Source: Cyclina sinensis
Taxonomy: Eukaryota > Mollusca > Bivalvia > Venerida > Veneridae
Direction: 5' to 3'
NCBI GenBank assembly: GCA_012932295.1
Contig: JAAONU010000006.1
Coordinates: forward strand, 33,382,882 to 33,446,881
Length of the DNA: 64,000 nucleotides
Shown here: one piece after another, positions 25,600-38,339 of the stretch
Layout of the letters: every line of letters starts with the position of its first letter
How positions within the stretch are numbered: position 1 is the stretch's first letter
Program-made: the position numbers and the translations under genes
The notes under the pieces: model-generated
Told to the model about the DNA's origin: nothing
The model's input: only the letters and a program-made list of their open reading frames with translations
The model's database searches: none

Positions 25600-26362
25600 C
25601 TAGAGCTATCACTAAATGTGATTAATATCCCCGTAAGACTGCTGAGGAACTGGGGAAGTTATCAGTAACAGAATACTTTGAAAAAGAATTGAAATAGAGT
25701 TAAGGTTGTGGGCAATTAAAGATAGTTGTGGTTCTTGTACACTGCATTGCCTTTCACTGTGGTTGACCATTGTATGAAGTTGCATTGAATTCCAACCATT
25801 AGTTTTCAAGTTATGCTAAGGACAAGGAAAACCAACAAAGGACATTAACTGTGCAAATACTGAAGATGGAGTTATAGCGTTTATACACTGTACTTCCTGT
25901 CATTGTGCTTGACCATTGTATGAAGTTGCATTGAATTCCAACCAGTAGTTTTCAAGTTATGCTCCAGACAAGGAAAACCAACAAAAGGCAACTGTGCAAA
26001 TAGTGAAGACAGAGTTATAGCTCTTGTACACTGCACATCCACTCATTGTGCCTGACCATTGTATGAAGTTGCACTAAATTCCAACCAGTTGTTTTCAAGT
26101 TATGCTCCAGACAAGGAAATCCAACAAAGGGCAATAACTCTGCAAATAGTGAAGATGGAGTTATGATTCTAGAGCACTGCACTTCCTCTTATTGTGCTTG
26201 ACCGTTGTATGAAGTTGCATTGAATTCCAACCAGTATTTTTCAATTTATGCTCCGGACAAGGAAATTGCAACCGACCGACTGACTGCACGCCCGCCCAAT
26301 CGACCGACCTACCAACAGGTGACTCCTTTATACCCCCCAAACTTCATATCGGGGGTATAATA
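25600..26362 (+). mobile_element. Pearl-like element, 145 bp units, 3' hairpin
   Basis: TTTTCAAGTTATGCTCC-type phrases occur at about 25,803, 25,948, 26,092 and 26,237 (144-145 bp spacing). They alternate with GCAATAACT...GAGTTATAGCTCTTGTACACTGCAC. The array ends in a GACCGACC/CGCCCGCC simple tract (26,270-26,312) and a perfect 10 bp hairpin, 26,328-26,337 with 26,351-26,360. Units, microsatellite and terminal hairpin match the bivalve pearl/Helentron-like plan. No ORF of note. Confidence 0.8.
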
Positions 26363-26729
26363 ACATAGCCTGTGCTAGTTTGTAAGTATAAAATGAATAC
26401 CTGGAAATCAATATTTTTCCTTTGATAATATATAATCTTCGGCCCATAATCTTCAACATCTTTCATGATAACTCATTCTGAAAACAAAGAAACAAATTTT
26501 TTCCTTTTTTAAGATTTATTTTAGTTCCAATAAAAGTTTTGTACCAGTATTTTTGTATATGTTCCTAAAAGAAACCAAAGTAAAACTTGCTTACTGGCTT
26601 CAATTTCTTTGCAAAATAAAGAAGCTACACTTATACAGATAAACTATTATTTTCAGTCATGCTATGGCTGAATATATTCTGTGCTTGTTACTACACATTT
26701 TATCATACACTGACACATCCGTATTGATC
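26363..26729. other. Unassigned noncoding DNA
   Basis: A spacer of AT-rich sequence with nothing recognised. Confidence 0.5.
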
Positions 26730-26965
26730 TAAAGATGTGTCCAAAGGACATGGATGCCCCCACATTCCACTGTATTGTCCCAAAAAATCCTGTACAATTA
26801 CAGGTGCGAATAAAGTCTAAAAATGGTTATTTTTTTTCTTTCTTTTTTAAGCTTTATCAGGGGGCATAACTATGCCAATCTCCAATACATTTGTGTCAAA
26901 ATACCAAGGTGCATAACTTCACATGCTAAAAACCTGCCTTAGAAAGTGGTGGGGGCATAAAAATG
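26730..26965 (+). repeat. Dispersed repeat (GATGTGTCC...GGGGGCATAA family), copy 1
   Basis: Closely related to 48,741-48,914 plus 49,759-49,800. Shared phrases include ATGTGTCCAAAGGACATGGATG, TCCTGTACAATTA and AGGGGGCATAACTATGC. This copy reads uninterrupted through GTGCATAACTTCACATGCT, so it preserves the empty site of the hAT-like insertion found in the other copy. Confidence 0.8.
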
Positions 26966-27204
26966 CAACTTCTATAGCATACATTGACACAGATTTAAAT
27001 TCATGCCATGTTTGTTTTCAGACAGGGAGGTTTTAATAATGAGTCGCTGCAAATCCTTTTAGTCCAAAGTTCAGTTTCCTTTGGCAGTTTTTCATCTCCA
27101 GCCATGAGACCATGAGGTGGAGCAAACTTCAGTGAAATTTGATGTCCCGCTGGGAGATATGGCATGTTCACATGGACTAAATCAGAAATGTTAACTAGAA
27201 ATGG

Positions 27205-28280
27205 GTTTTTGATTGAACAAAAACATATGTCTCCCCCCAGCCAGTTGCTGCAGGTAGTATTGAGTCAGACGATTGTAAAATAAGGGGGATATTTTTGTCA
27301 AATGTACATGATGAACAAGAAACTCATACTCTGTCAAGAAAGGATTGAGCAAAAACCTTGTTTCATATTGTACAAAATGGTTGTATTCATTCAGTCTAGT
27401 ACCTGTAGCATGTTGGAACCATGTCGATGGCAGTGCTGTTACATAGATATGGGCAAAAAACATGAAGCCAGTTACAAGGTGTCTTCTTCAAGCACTCAAG
27501 TTTAATCTATTTCCATTGATAAGAAGAAAAGTTACATCATGATAGCTGTAGTATGTTGGAACTACTCCTACTATGTTGGAATTTGACATTTAACCTCCAA
27601 GTGTGACCTTGACCTTGAGACACCACAACCGCAAAGTGGGTTCTGCACATCATCTTGATGAGGTGAACATCTGACCCAAGTTTCATAAAAATTCTTCAAG
27701 GGCTTTGGAAGATACAGAGCGGACACAATTTTGTGATGGACAGACAGATGGACGGACAGACGGACTGACGGACAGAGGGACAACAGGGGGAAAAACAATA
27801 TGTCTCCCCCGATGAGGTGAACATCTGACCCAAGTTTCATAAAAATCCTTCAAGGGCTTTTGAAGATACAGATCGGACACGATTTTGTGGCATTTGACAT
27901 TTAACCTCCAAGTGTGACCTTGACCTTGAGACACCACACCCGCAAAGTGAGTTCTGCACGTCTTCTTGATGAGGTGAACATCTGACCCAAGTTTCATAAA
28001 AATCCTTCAAGGGCTTTTGAAGATAAAGAGCGGACACGATTTTGTGGCATTTGACATTTAACCTCCAAGTGTGACCTTGACCTTGAGACACCACACCCGC
28101 AAAGTGGGTTCTGCACGTCGTCTTGATGAGGTGAACATCTGACCCAAGTTTCATAAAAATCCTTCAAGGGCTTTGGAAGATACAGAGCGGACACGATTTT
28201 GTGATGGACAGACAGACGGACGGACGGACAACCGGGGGAAAAACAATATGTCTCCCCCATTTTTTGTGAGGAGACATAAT
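27205..28280. mobile_element. Pearl-like element with ~157 bp units and 3' hairpin
   Basis: GAGGTGAACATCTGACCCAAG recurs near 27,660, 27,815, 27,971 and 28,128 (about 154-157 bp apart), next to GTGACCTTGACCTTGAGACACC units. GGAC-type microsatellites occur twice, at 27,735-27,785 and 28,204-28,230. The first is followed by an internal copy of the terminal ATATGTCTCCCCC, suggesting one element inserted beside or inside another. The outer end is a perfect 9 bp hairpin, 28,247-28,255 with 28,270-28,278. Minus-strand frames of 88-105 codons are repeat artefacts. Confidence 0.85.
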
Positions 28281-29052
28281 TACCACTGAAGGGTGCAGAA
28301 AAGTCAGTTTATTTATTTCTGTTATCAATAACAAGAGTCACTGTCCTTCCTTGGCTTGAACCTAAAGGATAAAGCCAATCCAGTATCTACTTATTGTCAA
28401 TCATGCACTGTGGATAATGAAAAAGAAATAAGAAATGTATGCCAAAATAAGTTACTGTAATTACTGTGTCAAAGATATTCTATAAAACTCTTTTATTAGC
28501 ATCACAATCTCAGGAAACGAAGACCCAAATCCTGTTAATTTCACACTTATTTCACAGAAAATAAGCTGAATGCCTTCAAGGCAAAGAAGTGTACCATGTA
28601 AGGTGAATGACACTTTCTCGAAACTGGTGAAGAAGACAAAATCTGTATCACTGTTTTTCTTGCAGAATTAAGTCCTCAAAACTAAGTAAAATTTTAACTG
28701 CAGTTCTCTGCATTAAATGACATCATATGCAGACAATATCTAATAACCTAAAGGTCACCCAAACTTAATCACTTAAATCTGAACGAAAACAGAACCCTTC
28801 TAGTATTAGTTATAACCTTGCTGTTGTTTTCTTCATGTGATTCCTTTCATTACAAAAAAAGTACTCTACTGAAACAAGACTTTTTGGATGTGTTTTGCAA
28901 TTTCCTTAGAATTAGGTTTTATTTTTTGTTTAATTCTTATGCAGATAAAAACACCAATCCAGGAGAGAAGCTGTTAACTGTTTTAGAAAAAATAACTTTT
29001 GTTCATTTGCTGCTGCTAGAGACACTGGGAGTTGTATACTTACATAATGAAA
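28281..29052. other. Unassigned noncoding DNA
   Basis: No gene recognised. The 85-codon frame at 28,818 has no domain signature. Confidence 0.5.
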
Positions 29053-29590
29053 CTAGGGCCGGTGGAACTGGGTGATGCTCCCTGAAAAGGTTTTGGACAC
29101 AGAATAGTGTGTCCATAAAGTCTTTGCAAAATTCAGCATAAATATATTGTTATTGGTAGTTGCTGAAAAAGGTTAAAACTGTTTAAATATGCAATGAAGA
29201 ATGTAAGACAGTTACCATTTTATTCTTTATTTTTCTATCAACTCAAACAGTGGCAGTCCTATGCAGACAGTGTCATGGTCACTGAAGTAGGCTGGTGACA
29301 GGTAAACCAGAGGTTTTTGATACCTCTTGTAGTTTCAGAGTTATGTCCCAGAAAAAGTTCAAACTGTAAAAATGAACAAAGGGCAATAACTCAAAAATTA
29401 GGCAATGCAGAGTTATGGTTCTTATGCACTTCACTTTTACTCAATAGGATCTATCTACCTACAAAGTTTCTTGTTGATACTTCTTGTAGTTTCAGAGTTA
29501 TGTCCCGGACAAGAAAATGTGGACGGACCAGGACAAACGGATGGACAAAGCGGCAACTATATGCTCTCCCTTTGGGAAGCATAATAAAAG
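29053..29590 (+). mobile_element. Pearl-like element, GCCGGT-start family, copy 1
   Basis: The left end GGCCGGTGGAACTGGGTGATGCTCCC resembles a small hairpin. The body is nearly identical to 50,960-51,240 over more than 200 bp. Phrases GGGCAATAACTC, AGAGTTATGGTTCTTATGCAC and AGTTATGTCCCGGACAAG follow, then a GGACGGACC tract (29,520-29,550) and CCCTTTGGGAAGCATAA, which is the inverted counterpart of GATGCTCCC. Non-coding; the 96-codon frame is a repeat artefact. Confidence 0.8.
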
Positions 29591-30722
29591 CTTGTCGATT
29601 TCTGTAAAGGAAATGCTTGGAATTGTTACTGGTACATAGAACAGGGATATTAAGTTGATTTTAAAAGTAACATTTTAAATGATTCAAAAGTAGAAAAATG
29701 TTTATTAAGTAGAAAATGACATATTGCATACAGCAATCAAACCTTAAAAATTCAGATTCTTAGGGGAAAAATGTTTTAATATTTTTTATATTACTCATAA
29801 AATCAATCTTGCCTGTTTACTTGAAGTTCAGTTTGCAGAATATTAAATTACAGGGAAAACATTTTCTCATAAAGATGTTTGAGGTGTTTGGTAATTTGAT
29901 ATAAAAGCAATATGGAAGTCTGGAACTTGGGAGACATCCATTTGTGGCTTTTGAAAGATGGAGAGTTTCTTCCTGTTGATGAAAAATAGACTGTATTATA
30001 AACTTTTGACTGAAAATAAATTCCAGTGGGTAAGACAGAAGAAAGCCTGAAAACCAAGTTAAGTCTTCTATCATTTGATAGACCAAACTTATTTCTGACT
30101 TAGGTTGATCCTATGGGTCAATTATATATACATGACTAGTGGCTATTACAATTTCAGATAATAGAATTTGTGTCATAAGTCATTTTCTTGTCTGGCTGCA
30201 TATTATATATCACAGTTCAGAGGCATAATGTAAATATTTTAATGTAATTATTCACGTGCTGAGTTTATGACTTTAGTCATTCAAACTAGTGCAAAATTCC
30301 AGGTCTTATACTTCTGCAATTATTTAAAATGTTGCCAGGTATTAATTATTATAATCCAGTTTTAATCATTCAGACCATGGGAAATTCAGAGCAGTCAATT
30401 TACATACTGGCCAAGATTCAAACTGCTGCTAGATTCATGTTATTTTGTTTTAATTTCTGTCATTTGAAATTTTGCTAAGTTTTGACAGCTCGACTTTTTC
30501 CTAGCTTGCTAACGAAGCTCCAGTAACTTAATGTTTTAAAGTTATATTTCACTGCTTGGTGAAAAAGGTCTTGTAATTTAAATTAATCCTGCTTGCTGAC
30601 GGCTTTCATGTGGTTCAACACCAGTACTTGCACAGGAAGTAGGGAATGAGACTCTTTAATACTTCTTTAGGCTTTGAACCAGAGCCAGTCATTCCCTCAA
30701 TGAATGTACATTAACTATTTTA
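29591..30722. other. Unassigned noncoding DNA
   Basis: Nothing recognised. Two overlapping minus-strand frames near 29,817-30,086 lack domain features. Confidence 0.5.
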
Positions 30723-32215
30723 AACAAGAGGACCATAATGGCCCTGGGTCGCTCACCTGAGTACTTTGCCTGAGGGTCTCCTGTTCAACAAACATTAGAA
30801 GTATAATATAAAATGGCAGATTTTGACTTTTTCAAAGCTCTTATATTTTCTGCAAATAGAACCCTGCATCTGACAGGGTTAATTTTGAACCCAGCGACAC
30901 AATTTTGAAAGAGCTAAAATTAGTTAGTATGTATCCACTATAAAATGCTCAGCATAAAAAAATATCTAAGCCTGTCTTTGGCATACAGTTTCAGACAAAA
31001 ACATTCTCAAGGTTTTCCCTATATAAGCCTATGTAAAAGCAAGTGACCTTTAGGCAGTTACATTCATGACCCCAGAGGCAAAATTTGGAAACGGACCTCA
31101 AGATGATGCTCCATGCAAAATATCTAAGGTCTAAAGCTTTAGTTTCTCAAAAGAAGATTCTCAAAGATCTTATATTTATACAAATCAGACCTCCAGAGTG
31201 GCCCCAATTTTGTTCCCAAGGAAAATATCTAAGGTCTAAAGAAGATTCTCAAAGATCTTAGATTTTATACAAATCAGACCTCCAGCGTGGCCCCAATTTT
31301 GTTCCCAAGGAAAATATCTAAGGACTAAAGCTTATGGCTTCTCATAAGGAGATGTTCGAAGATCTTATATTTTACATAAATAGGACCCACGGGCCGGGCC
31401 AATTTTGACCCTAGGGACATAATCTGAACAAACTATAGAGATGTCCACTAGACAATGCATTATATAAAATATCTCAGCTCTACTGCATACTGTTTAGCGG
31501 AGTTTCAGACAATTTCTTTTTTAAGTTTTTCCTATATAAGCCTTTGTTAAATCAAGTGAGTCCGGGGCAGGGCCATAAATGACCCCAGGGGCATAATTTT
31601 AACAAGCTAGGTAAAGGACATCTAGAAGATAAACCATGCAAAATATCTAAACTCTGTTGCTTACAGTTTCTCATAAGAAAATTTTCAAAGATTAAATACT
31701 TTACACAAATAGGACAACAGGATGGGGCCAATTTTGAACCCAGGGACATAATATGAAAAAACTTGGTTGAGGTCCACTAGACAATGCAAGATACAAAATA
31801 TCTAAGCTCTACAGCATACAGTTTCAGACAAGAACTTTCCTAAATATGTCTATGTAAAATCAAATACCACGTACCTGGTGCAAGTCCACTAATGACGCAG
31901 GGGCATAATTTGAACAAACTTGGTAGAGGACCTTTAGATGATGCTCCATGCAAAATGTCTAAGGGTTACACTTGTAGTGTCTCTCAAAAAGATTTTTTAA
32001 GTGTTGCCAATTTTGACCCCTTGGGCATTAATTGAACAAACTTGGTATATAATCCACTAGACAAAGCAACATGCAAAATATCCAAGCTCAAGGGCATTAT
32101 GGTTTCAGACAAAAAGTTTTTTGAAGCCTATGTAAAATCAAGTGACCTGACACAGGGCCATCAATGACTCCAGGGGCATAATTTGAACAATTGCAGAGAA
32201 GAGAAATTATAGATC
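30723..32215. repeat. Long AGCTCACCT-family element
   Basis: It starts AACAAGAGGACCATAATGGCC with the family hairpin (30,729-30,735/30,739-30,745, one mismatch) and GCTCACCTGAG. It is followed by many degenerate ~110-170 bp units with CCTATATAAGCCTATGTAAA, TTTTGACCC and GGGGCATAATTTGAACAAAC phrases. The right end is not clear; the similarity fades near 32,215. Expanded internal units suggest growth by unequal exchange. Confidence 0.7.
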
Positions 32216-32325
32216 CTTTAAAAGAAGTGTTTTTTTGTGGTTTTTTTTGGACAATTTGACCTCAAGGTCAAGGTCATTTAGGGGTCAGGGTGTAAAATTA
32301 TTTGTCAAAGATCTGAAGATCTGAA

Positions 32326-32420
32326 GTGTTTGTAAAGTTAAACCTTATTCTGTGGAGTGTTTGTAAAGTTAAACCTTATTCTGTGGAGTGTTTGTAAAGT
32401 TAAACCTTATTCTGTGAAGT
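32326..32420. repeat. 31 bp tandem repeat, three copies
   Basis: GTGTTTGTAAAGTTAAACC starts at 32,326, 32,357 and 32,388 with identical units, then decays in a fourth partial. Just upstream (about 32,262) is AAGGTCAAGGTCA. Confidence 0.95.
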
Positions 32421-33732
32421 GTGTTTGTAAAGATAGAACTTAACTGTATGATTTAACATTATTTTGTTATTAATTGTTGGCTTCATACTAGCCTATAATT
32501 TTAGTTAATATCTTAATGCAAGTTTGTTACAGCCAATCAGACTCCTTCTTTTCAAGAATCCTTTATAGGTGAGCAGTAAATTATCAAAGTGCAATTACTT
32601 TACCTTCTTCATTGATACAATATGAGCACTGTTTTCCAAGCAAGTGTTTGCCAATCATTAACAGATTATATACAACAATTTCCTGATTATCAGACACCAT
32701 AAGATCACAAACTGCTCATGAAGCACCTTACAACCTTGTGTTTCTATTTTCAATATCCCATTCAACAGTCCCTGTTGCCCTTAGCTACATTCCAGAGGAA
32801 GTCAGCATCTTCTGTAGAGCTGTGAAAAACCATTTACTGGTCAACAAGGCCTCATAATGTACCCTTCCTGTCAATATGATTGATGTACAGAACTAATTGG
32901 GCAGTAAATCTTTGCCTAATCATCAATAGATCATCTACTTCTGTCAGTAACTGGGGAATTCCAGGGAAATAAGGTTATGAAATAATGGCAACCGTCTGGA
33001 AGTGTCTGATACATAAAAAAATCTCAGGTCTGCATTCATTGCACTGAAGTATGGCAGAAAAAACCCAAAGTAAGCCAAAGTAAGAAAAAGATTAACATTA
33101 CATAAATTTTCTTTCCAACTGATCACACATAGAAGTATTTTGAAAATGCAGCCATGATAAAAACAGATCATAAAAATCTGGCTAAAACTCGTGACAGAAT
33201 TTTTTTTTAATTTTGGGTTTCTTTTCTGTACTTAAGATAAGATATGCAATAATGTATCCACTCTCCAATTCTGCAAGGGCATAAAAAACTCAACTTTTCC
33301 AACTGTTTGAAAGCTAAAACTAGTACTGACCTTTTAGGCCAGACATGAATTATACAGTCTAGACTCTTTTTTTTTCCCTTTGACAAAAAGAACTATACAA
33401 GAGGTCGGTTACTTCCTGAAATATTAATGCACTGAAGGGAATATCTGAGCACTGTCTTGCTAACATACTCTGGGCAACAATCATGTATTTGAATGTAAAA
33501 ACTACAACAGTTACTGCCTTAAAACAATTAGATACATAGTAAAGTCTTTGGACTGATTGTCACACAATAATCAACCACCATAATTTTTCTACCTACCACC
33601 AAAACAAATAGTTCTACTATTTTTTATTGTAGCTTTTTGGTTTCATTCACAATATCTTAACTAATAACAATGGAATTCTAATTAACTTCATAAAAGTAGG
33701 AAATTTACAGACATCTTAAAATTTTGGACAAA
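32421..33732. other. Unassigned noncoding DNA
   Basis: No gene or repeat boundary recognised. Confidence 0.5.
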
Positions 33733-34372
33733 CAGAACAAGAAATCGGTAGAACCGATGGATGCTCCCCGAATAAATGCCAATTCCAAAAGGGGTATTGT
33801 TTAATATGTATTTTTTTAAAGTATGAAAAATAACAAAGGGCAATAACTCCTAAATTATGCAAAATAGAGTTACGGTTCTTGCACGCTGCACTTCTCCTCA
33901 TAGAGATCTATCTACCAATAAAGTTTCATGTTAATATCTCTTATACTTTGTGAGATATGCCCCGGACAAAAAAATAAGTAAGTGTAATTTTAAAGGGCAA
34001 TAACTCAAAAATTAATAAAGCAAGAGTCATGGTTCTTGTGCACTGCACTGCTTATCAATGAGATCTATCTACTTATAAAGTTTCAAGTTGATAACTCTTA
34101 TACTTTGTGACATATGCCCCAGACAAAAATTAAGTATGAGAAATTTCAAAGGGCAATAACTCAAAAATTAATAAAGCAAGAGTTATGGTTCTTGTGCACT
34201 GCACTGCTCCTTAATAAGATCTAACTACCTATGAAGTTTGGTCTTGATATCTCTCATAGTTTTTGTGGTATGCTCCGGACAAAATTATGACGGACGAACG
34301 GACGTACGAATGGACGGGACGCAAGGACAGACAAAGTGGCAACTATATGCTCGCCCTTCAGGGACCATAATT
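33733..34372 (+). mobile_element. Pearl-like element with ~156 bp units
   Basis: A left hairpin ATCGGT-AGA-ACCGAT sits at 33,744-33,758, followed by GGATGCTCCCCGAA. GGGCAATAACTC recurs at about 33,838, 33,994 and 34,150 (156 bp apart), with TATGCCCCGGACAAA between units. The array ends in a GACGGACGAACGG tract (34,290-34,325) and TATGCTCGCCCTTCAGGGA. Non-coding. Confidence 0.8.
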
Positions 34373-35345
34373 ATCACCAAGAATTTTCAGGTTATGCTCT
34401 GGACAAGATTTTTCTAAAAAGGGAAATAATTCAAAAACGGGGCAAAATAAAGTTATGGTTCTTTGGCACTGCACCCCAGGTCAATGCCCTCTACCATTGT
34501 GTGCAGTTTAAACAAATTATGTCCAAGGATTTTCAGGTTATGCTCTGGACAAGATTTTTCTAAAAGGAGAGATAACTCAAAAACGGGGAAAACAGAGTTA
34601 TGGTTCTTTGGCACTGCACCCCAGGTCAATGCCCTCTACCACTGTGTGCAGTTTAAACAAATTATGTCCAAGGGTTTTCAGGTTATGCTCTGGACAAGAT
34701 TTTTCTAAAAGGGGAGATAATTCAAAAACGGGGCAAAATAGAGTTATGGTTCTTTGGCACTGCACTCCTCGTCAATGCCCTCTACCACTGTGTGCAGTTT
34801 AAACAAATTATGTCCAAGGGTTTTCAGGTTATGCTCTGCTCAAGATTTTCATAAAAGGGGAGATAATTCAAAAACGGGGCAAAACAGACTTATGGTTCTT
34901 TGGCACTGCACTCCGCGTAAATGCCCTCTACCACTGTGTGCAGTTTAAACAAATTTTGTCAAAGGGTTTTCAGGATATACTCCGGACAAGATTTTTATAA
35001 AATGGGATATAATTAAAAAAACAGGGCAAAATAGAGTTATGGTTCTTTGGCACTGCACTCCACATGAATGCCCTCTACCACTGTGTGCAGTTTAAACAAA
35101 TTATGTCCAAGGGTTTTCAGGATATGCTCTGGACAAGATTTTCTAAAATGGGAGATAATTCAAAAACAGGGCAAAATAAAGTTATGGTTCTTTGGCACTG
35201 CACTCCGCGTGAATGCCCTCTACCACTGTGTGCAGTTTAAACAAATTATATCCAGGGCTTTCCAAGTTATGCTCCGGACAAAATTATGACGGACGGACGG
35301 GACGGACGGACAAAGCGGCAACTAGCTCGCCCTTCGGGAAGCATA
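34373..35345 (+). mobile_element. Pearl-like element, seven ~145 bp units
   Basis: TTTTCAGGTTATGCTCTGGACAAG recurs at about 34,390, 34,535, 34,680, 34,826, 34,971, 35,119 and 35,263 (144-148 bp). Each unit has AGTTATGGTTCTTTGGCACTGCAC and CCTCTACCACTGTGTGCAG. A GGACGGACGG tract follows at 35,287-35,312, then CTCGCCCTTCGGGAAGCATAA. The five overlapping 64-81 codon frames all translate the same repeat unit and should not be annotated as genes. It directly abuts the preceding element. Confidence 0.9.
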
Positions 35346-37558
35346 AAAACTGCAACAATATATTATCCTGATCACTGACACTGTGAAAAAAACATTTTGT
35401 TGAAAGTTAAAGTTAACAAAGAAAGTACCACAAATTTTCGCACAACACAGTAATCAACAGACTAGAATCAAAAGATGCATGTAAACAAGTTAATCAGCTA
35501 ATTGGTGATAAATGCCTCAGGCCACTGGTCAAAGTGGCATGACAGCTAGGTGTGAAGGACCAGATTAGGGACCGACTGGGGTTCAGGTATGAAATTTTTG
35601 CATTTTTTATGAACACTTGTATTAAAATTTGATTTTTTAGAAAATAACTTGACTGATTTTTTAAGGAGATCGGTCCAGGAAATTGAAATTCAGTCAAAAC
35701 CGAAAATTTTTAGGTATTATGGAGCCCAGATCCTGATTATTATTATTGCTGAGAAAACTTATAGATCTGGAGCAAAACCCTCCCACCTGTTTTTATTTGA
35801 CTTTCATTTTAATGAATTCATACAGAAATTAAACCTTCATTGTTTGTAAGACAATATAAAGTCAACTAGAACAGCTATTAATAAATCTTATAAAATTAGG
35901 ATGCTTTAGATTTAGAAAAAAAAATGGCATGAAATTTAAAGAAATGTATTAGTATTTTATTTTTTGACTGAAAAAGTTATCTTAAATGTAAGCATACTGG
36001 TATTTTAACAGCAGTCAAACAAAAAATTTTTAAAAAAGGGGGAAAATTAATGGCATTTAAGGTCTTAATTAGCAAAGGTGACACCTTTTAACAGCTTAAC
36101 AAATTACAGTTGTGTGGTCAAAGTTTTAGAAAAGACTTATCATATAGTTAGTTTTTTGGGTAACAAAGTCATATTTGAAATAATAAAAAACATGTAACTG
36201 CATTGTGAAAATATATGACCTAAAAATATTTATTCGTAAAAAATAGTAAAAATTGGTAAAGTGTAAAATTACCAATTATATGGTATTACATCTAATGTAA
36301 CTACATAGTTATCATACTTTTCAGTAAGATATATAGTTTATACTTTCCTGTTTGGGCTACTTTGTCAGTAGGAAGCAGAAACAATAACCATATAAGATTT
36401 ACTGAAGTTTTTTGTTGGCTTTTTTTTTCGTTTTTAGAAGAGATAAACAATTTTTGTCTATTTTTAAGTTTTTGAGGTCACTTTGGTGTGTAACATGGCT
36501 TTAAACTGAATCACATGACCAAAAAAAAATATATTGCACCTGTTTAATATATTCATACAACATTGCATCATTCCAATAATCCTGCCAATAACGAATCAGC
36601 ATCTTCTTTGAATGGAAAATTAATTTCCTGCTATAACCAGTTATCTATTGTCCCAATAAATCCTATATCAGAGACTATTTCACTTTGATAGGTACATATA
36701 ATGTTCTGAGGTTAGGTAATTTCCAAGGATAGTTAAGAATTTCCTGAAATAACTAAATAATCAATTGACAGTGTTCCATAAAGGAATTTCTTCTATTGCA
36801 CTTTTTTTTTGTAATTATCTTCCAAGGTTGCAATCAAGATTTGACAAAATACAGCTACAAGATGATAGATGTAATCATATATATTAAGTTTTGATCATCT
36901 TAAAAGTATCAAACATCAGATGGTACAATTTTTGTATTCAATACCAGGTATTGTCCAAATTGTTTGCACAGGCATAATTTTTATATAAGTTATATCAAAC
37001 TTATACTTCTGTGGCACATCTGGAAATGGCAGTAAGGATGATCGCCATAATAAAGAGAAAGATTTATGTATTTTGCCATTAAAGCACTACACTTGATGTA
37101 AGTAAAACTGTCTATAATTAATGGAGGTACTCTAAAATTAATTGGCCACTATCACCTTTCAACTAATATTGGGTACACTGAACCACAATGGATTTTCAGT
37201 TATTTTTAAAACATTGTTTTCAAGAATGTTGCTCTTTAAATAGATCAAATCATGTTTGTGGAGTCCACGTAGGTGGTTCATTTTCCACCGCAGACAAATC
37301 AATTTTCACAGTAAAAGCATGGAGACATAAAACCTGCATTGTAACAAGATTTTTCTGCTAGCAGAACAGGAAAACACTCTGCATAAATGTGCAGTTTTAT
37401 TGCCAGACCGTCAAGTTAAATCTAAAAACATATATATTGCTGTGAGCAGAAGCAGTATTTGCTTAAAAAAAAACAAAAAACAAAAAAAAAAAAAAAGCAA
37501 GAAAAAAAATGCTTTAATTATTACCACTGGAAAACTATTGCCAAGAGCCTAGCAGATA
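35346..37558. other. Unassigned noncoding DNA
   Basis: AT-rich sequence without recognised repeats or coding signal. A long A-rich run lies at about 37,465-37,510. Confidence 0.5.
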
Positions 37559-37834
37559 AAACAAGTGGCTCAAAATGGCCCATATCACTCACCTGAGACA
37601 ATTGTGCAAATATGTTCTCATTTACAACTTATGGCAGAAAATCAGTAAATTTAAACACCAAAGTAAAGTCAATAGGGAAATGCTTGTGAACAACAGAAAC
37701 AAAGCAGCTGAAGATATGAAATGAAACAATATAACAAGAGTTATACAATCATATGTTTACTGAATAAAGTTACCACATATACAGTAACTGATAATTCAAA
37801 TAAACTTTTATTACATAATTCAAGCCATTATAGT

Positions 37835-38082
37835 ATCAAATAAAGCTTTACAAAGACAGTTAACTATCAAATAAAGCTTTACAAAGACAGTTAACTATCA
37901 AATAAAGCTTTACAAAGACAGTTAACTATCAAATAAAGCTTTACAAAGACAGTTAACTATCAAATAAAGCTTTACAGAGACAGTTAACTATCAAATAAAG
38001 CTTTACAAAGACAGTTAACTATCAAATAAAGCTTTACAAAGACAGTTAACTATCAAATAAAGCTTTACAAAGACAGTTAACA
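37835..38082. repeat. 31 bp tandem repeat, eight copies
   Basis: ATCAAATAAAGCTTTACAAAGACAGTTAACT repeats at exact 31 bp steps from 37,835 to 38,052, with a single A/G difference in one unit. Each unit contains an AATAAA hexamer followed by an AAGCTTT palindrome. The near-perfect identity implies very recent expansion. Confidence 0.97.
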
Positions 38083-38339
38083 ATCAACATTAAAAACAAA
38101 AATCTATTTTTACTTTCATTTTCAACTTCTTGGTTCACTTAATACTCTCCATTTATCTTGTTTAGGAAGCCTATTGAAACTGAAAATATCATATACTTTG
38201 GTACTGAAAATTATATCAAATGTTCTAACAATTTTTTATGATTCGGATGGGAAATATGGCCTATAAATAATCAAAAGGTTTTACTCTGATCACATAGCAT
38301 GGCCGATTTCTTTACCCTATCAGTACCAAAATAAATCTA

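Noticed and set aside
27571..28260. Four minus-strand frames of 88-105 codons with repeated MKLGSDVHLI-type segments
   Set aside because: Translation of the ~157 bp repeat and of the GGAC microsatellite (Ser/Val/Arg/Leu-Cys-Pro tracts). No protein family resemblance.
34336..35289. Five overlapping 64-81 codon plus-strand frames with similar proteins
   Set aside because: They are the same 145 bp repeat read in successive frames. The similarity is from the tandem repeat, and the unit length is not a multiple of three.
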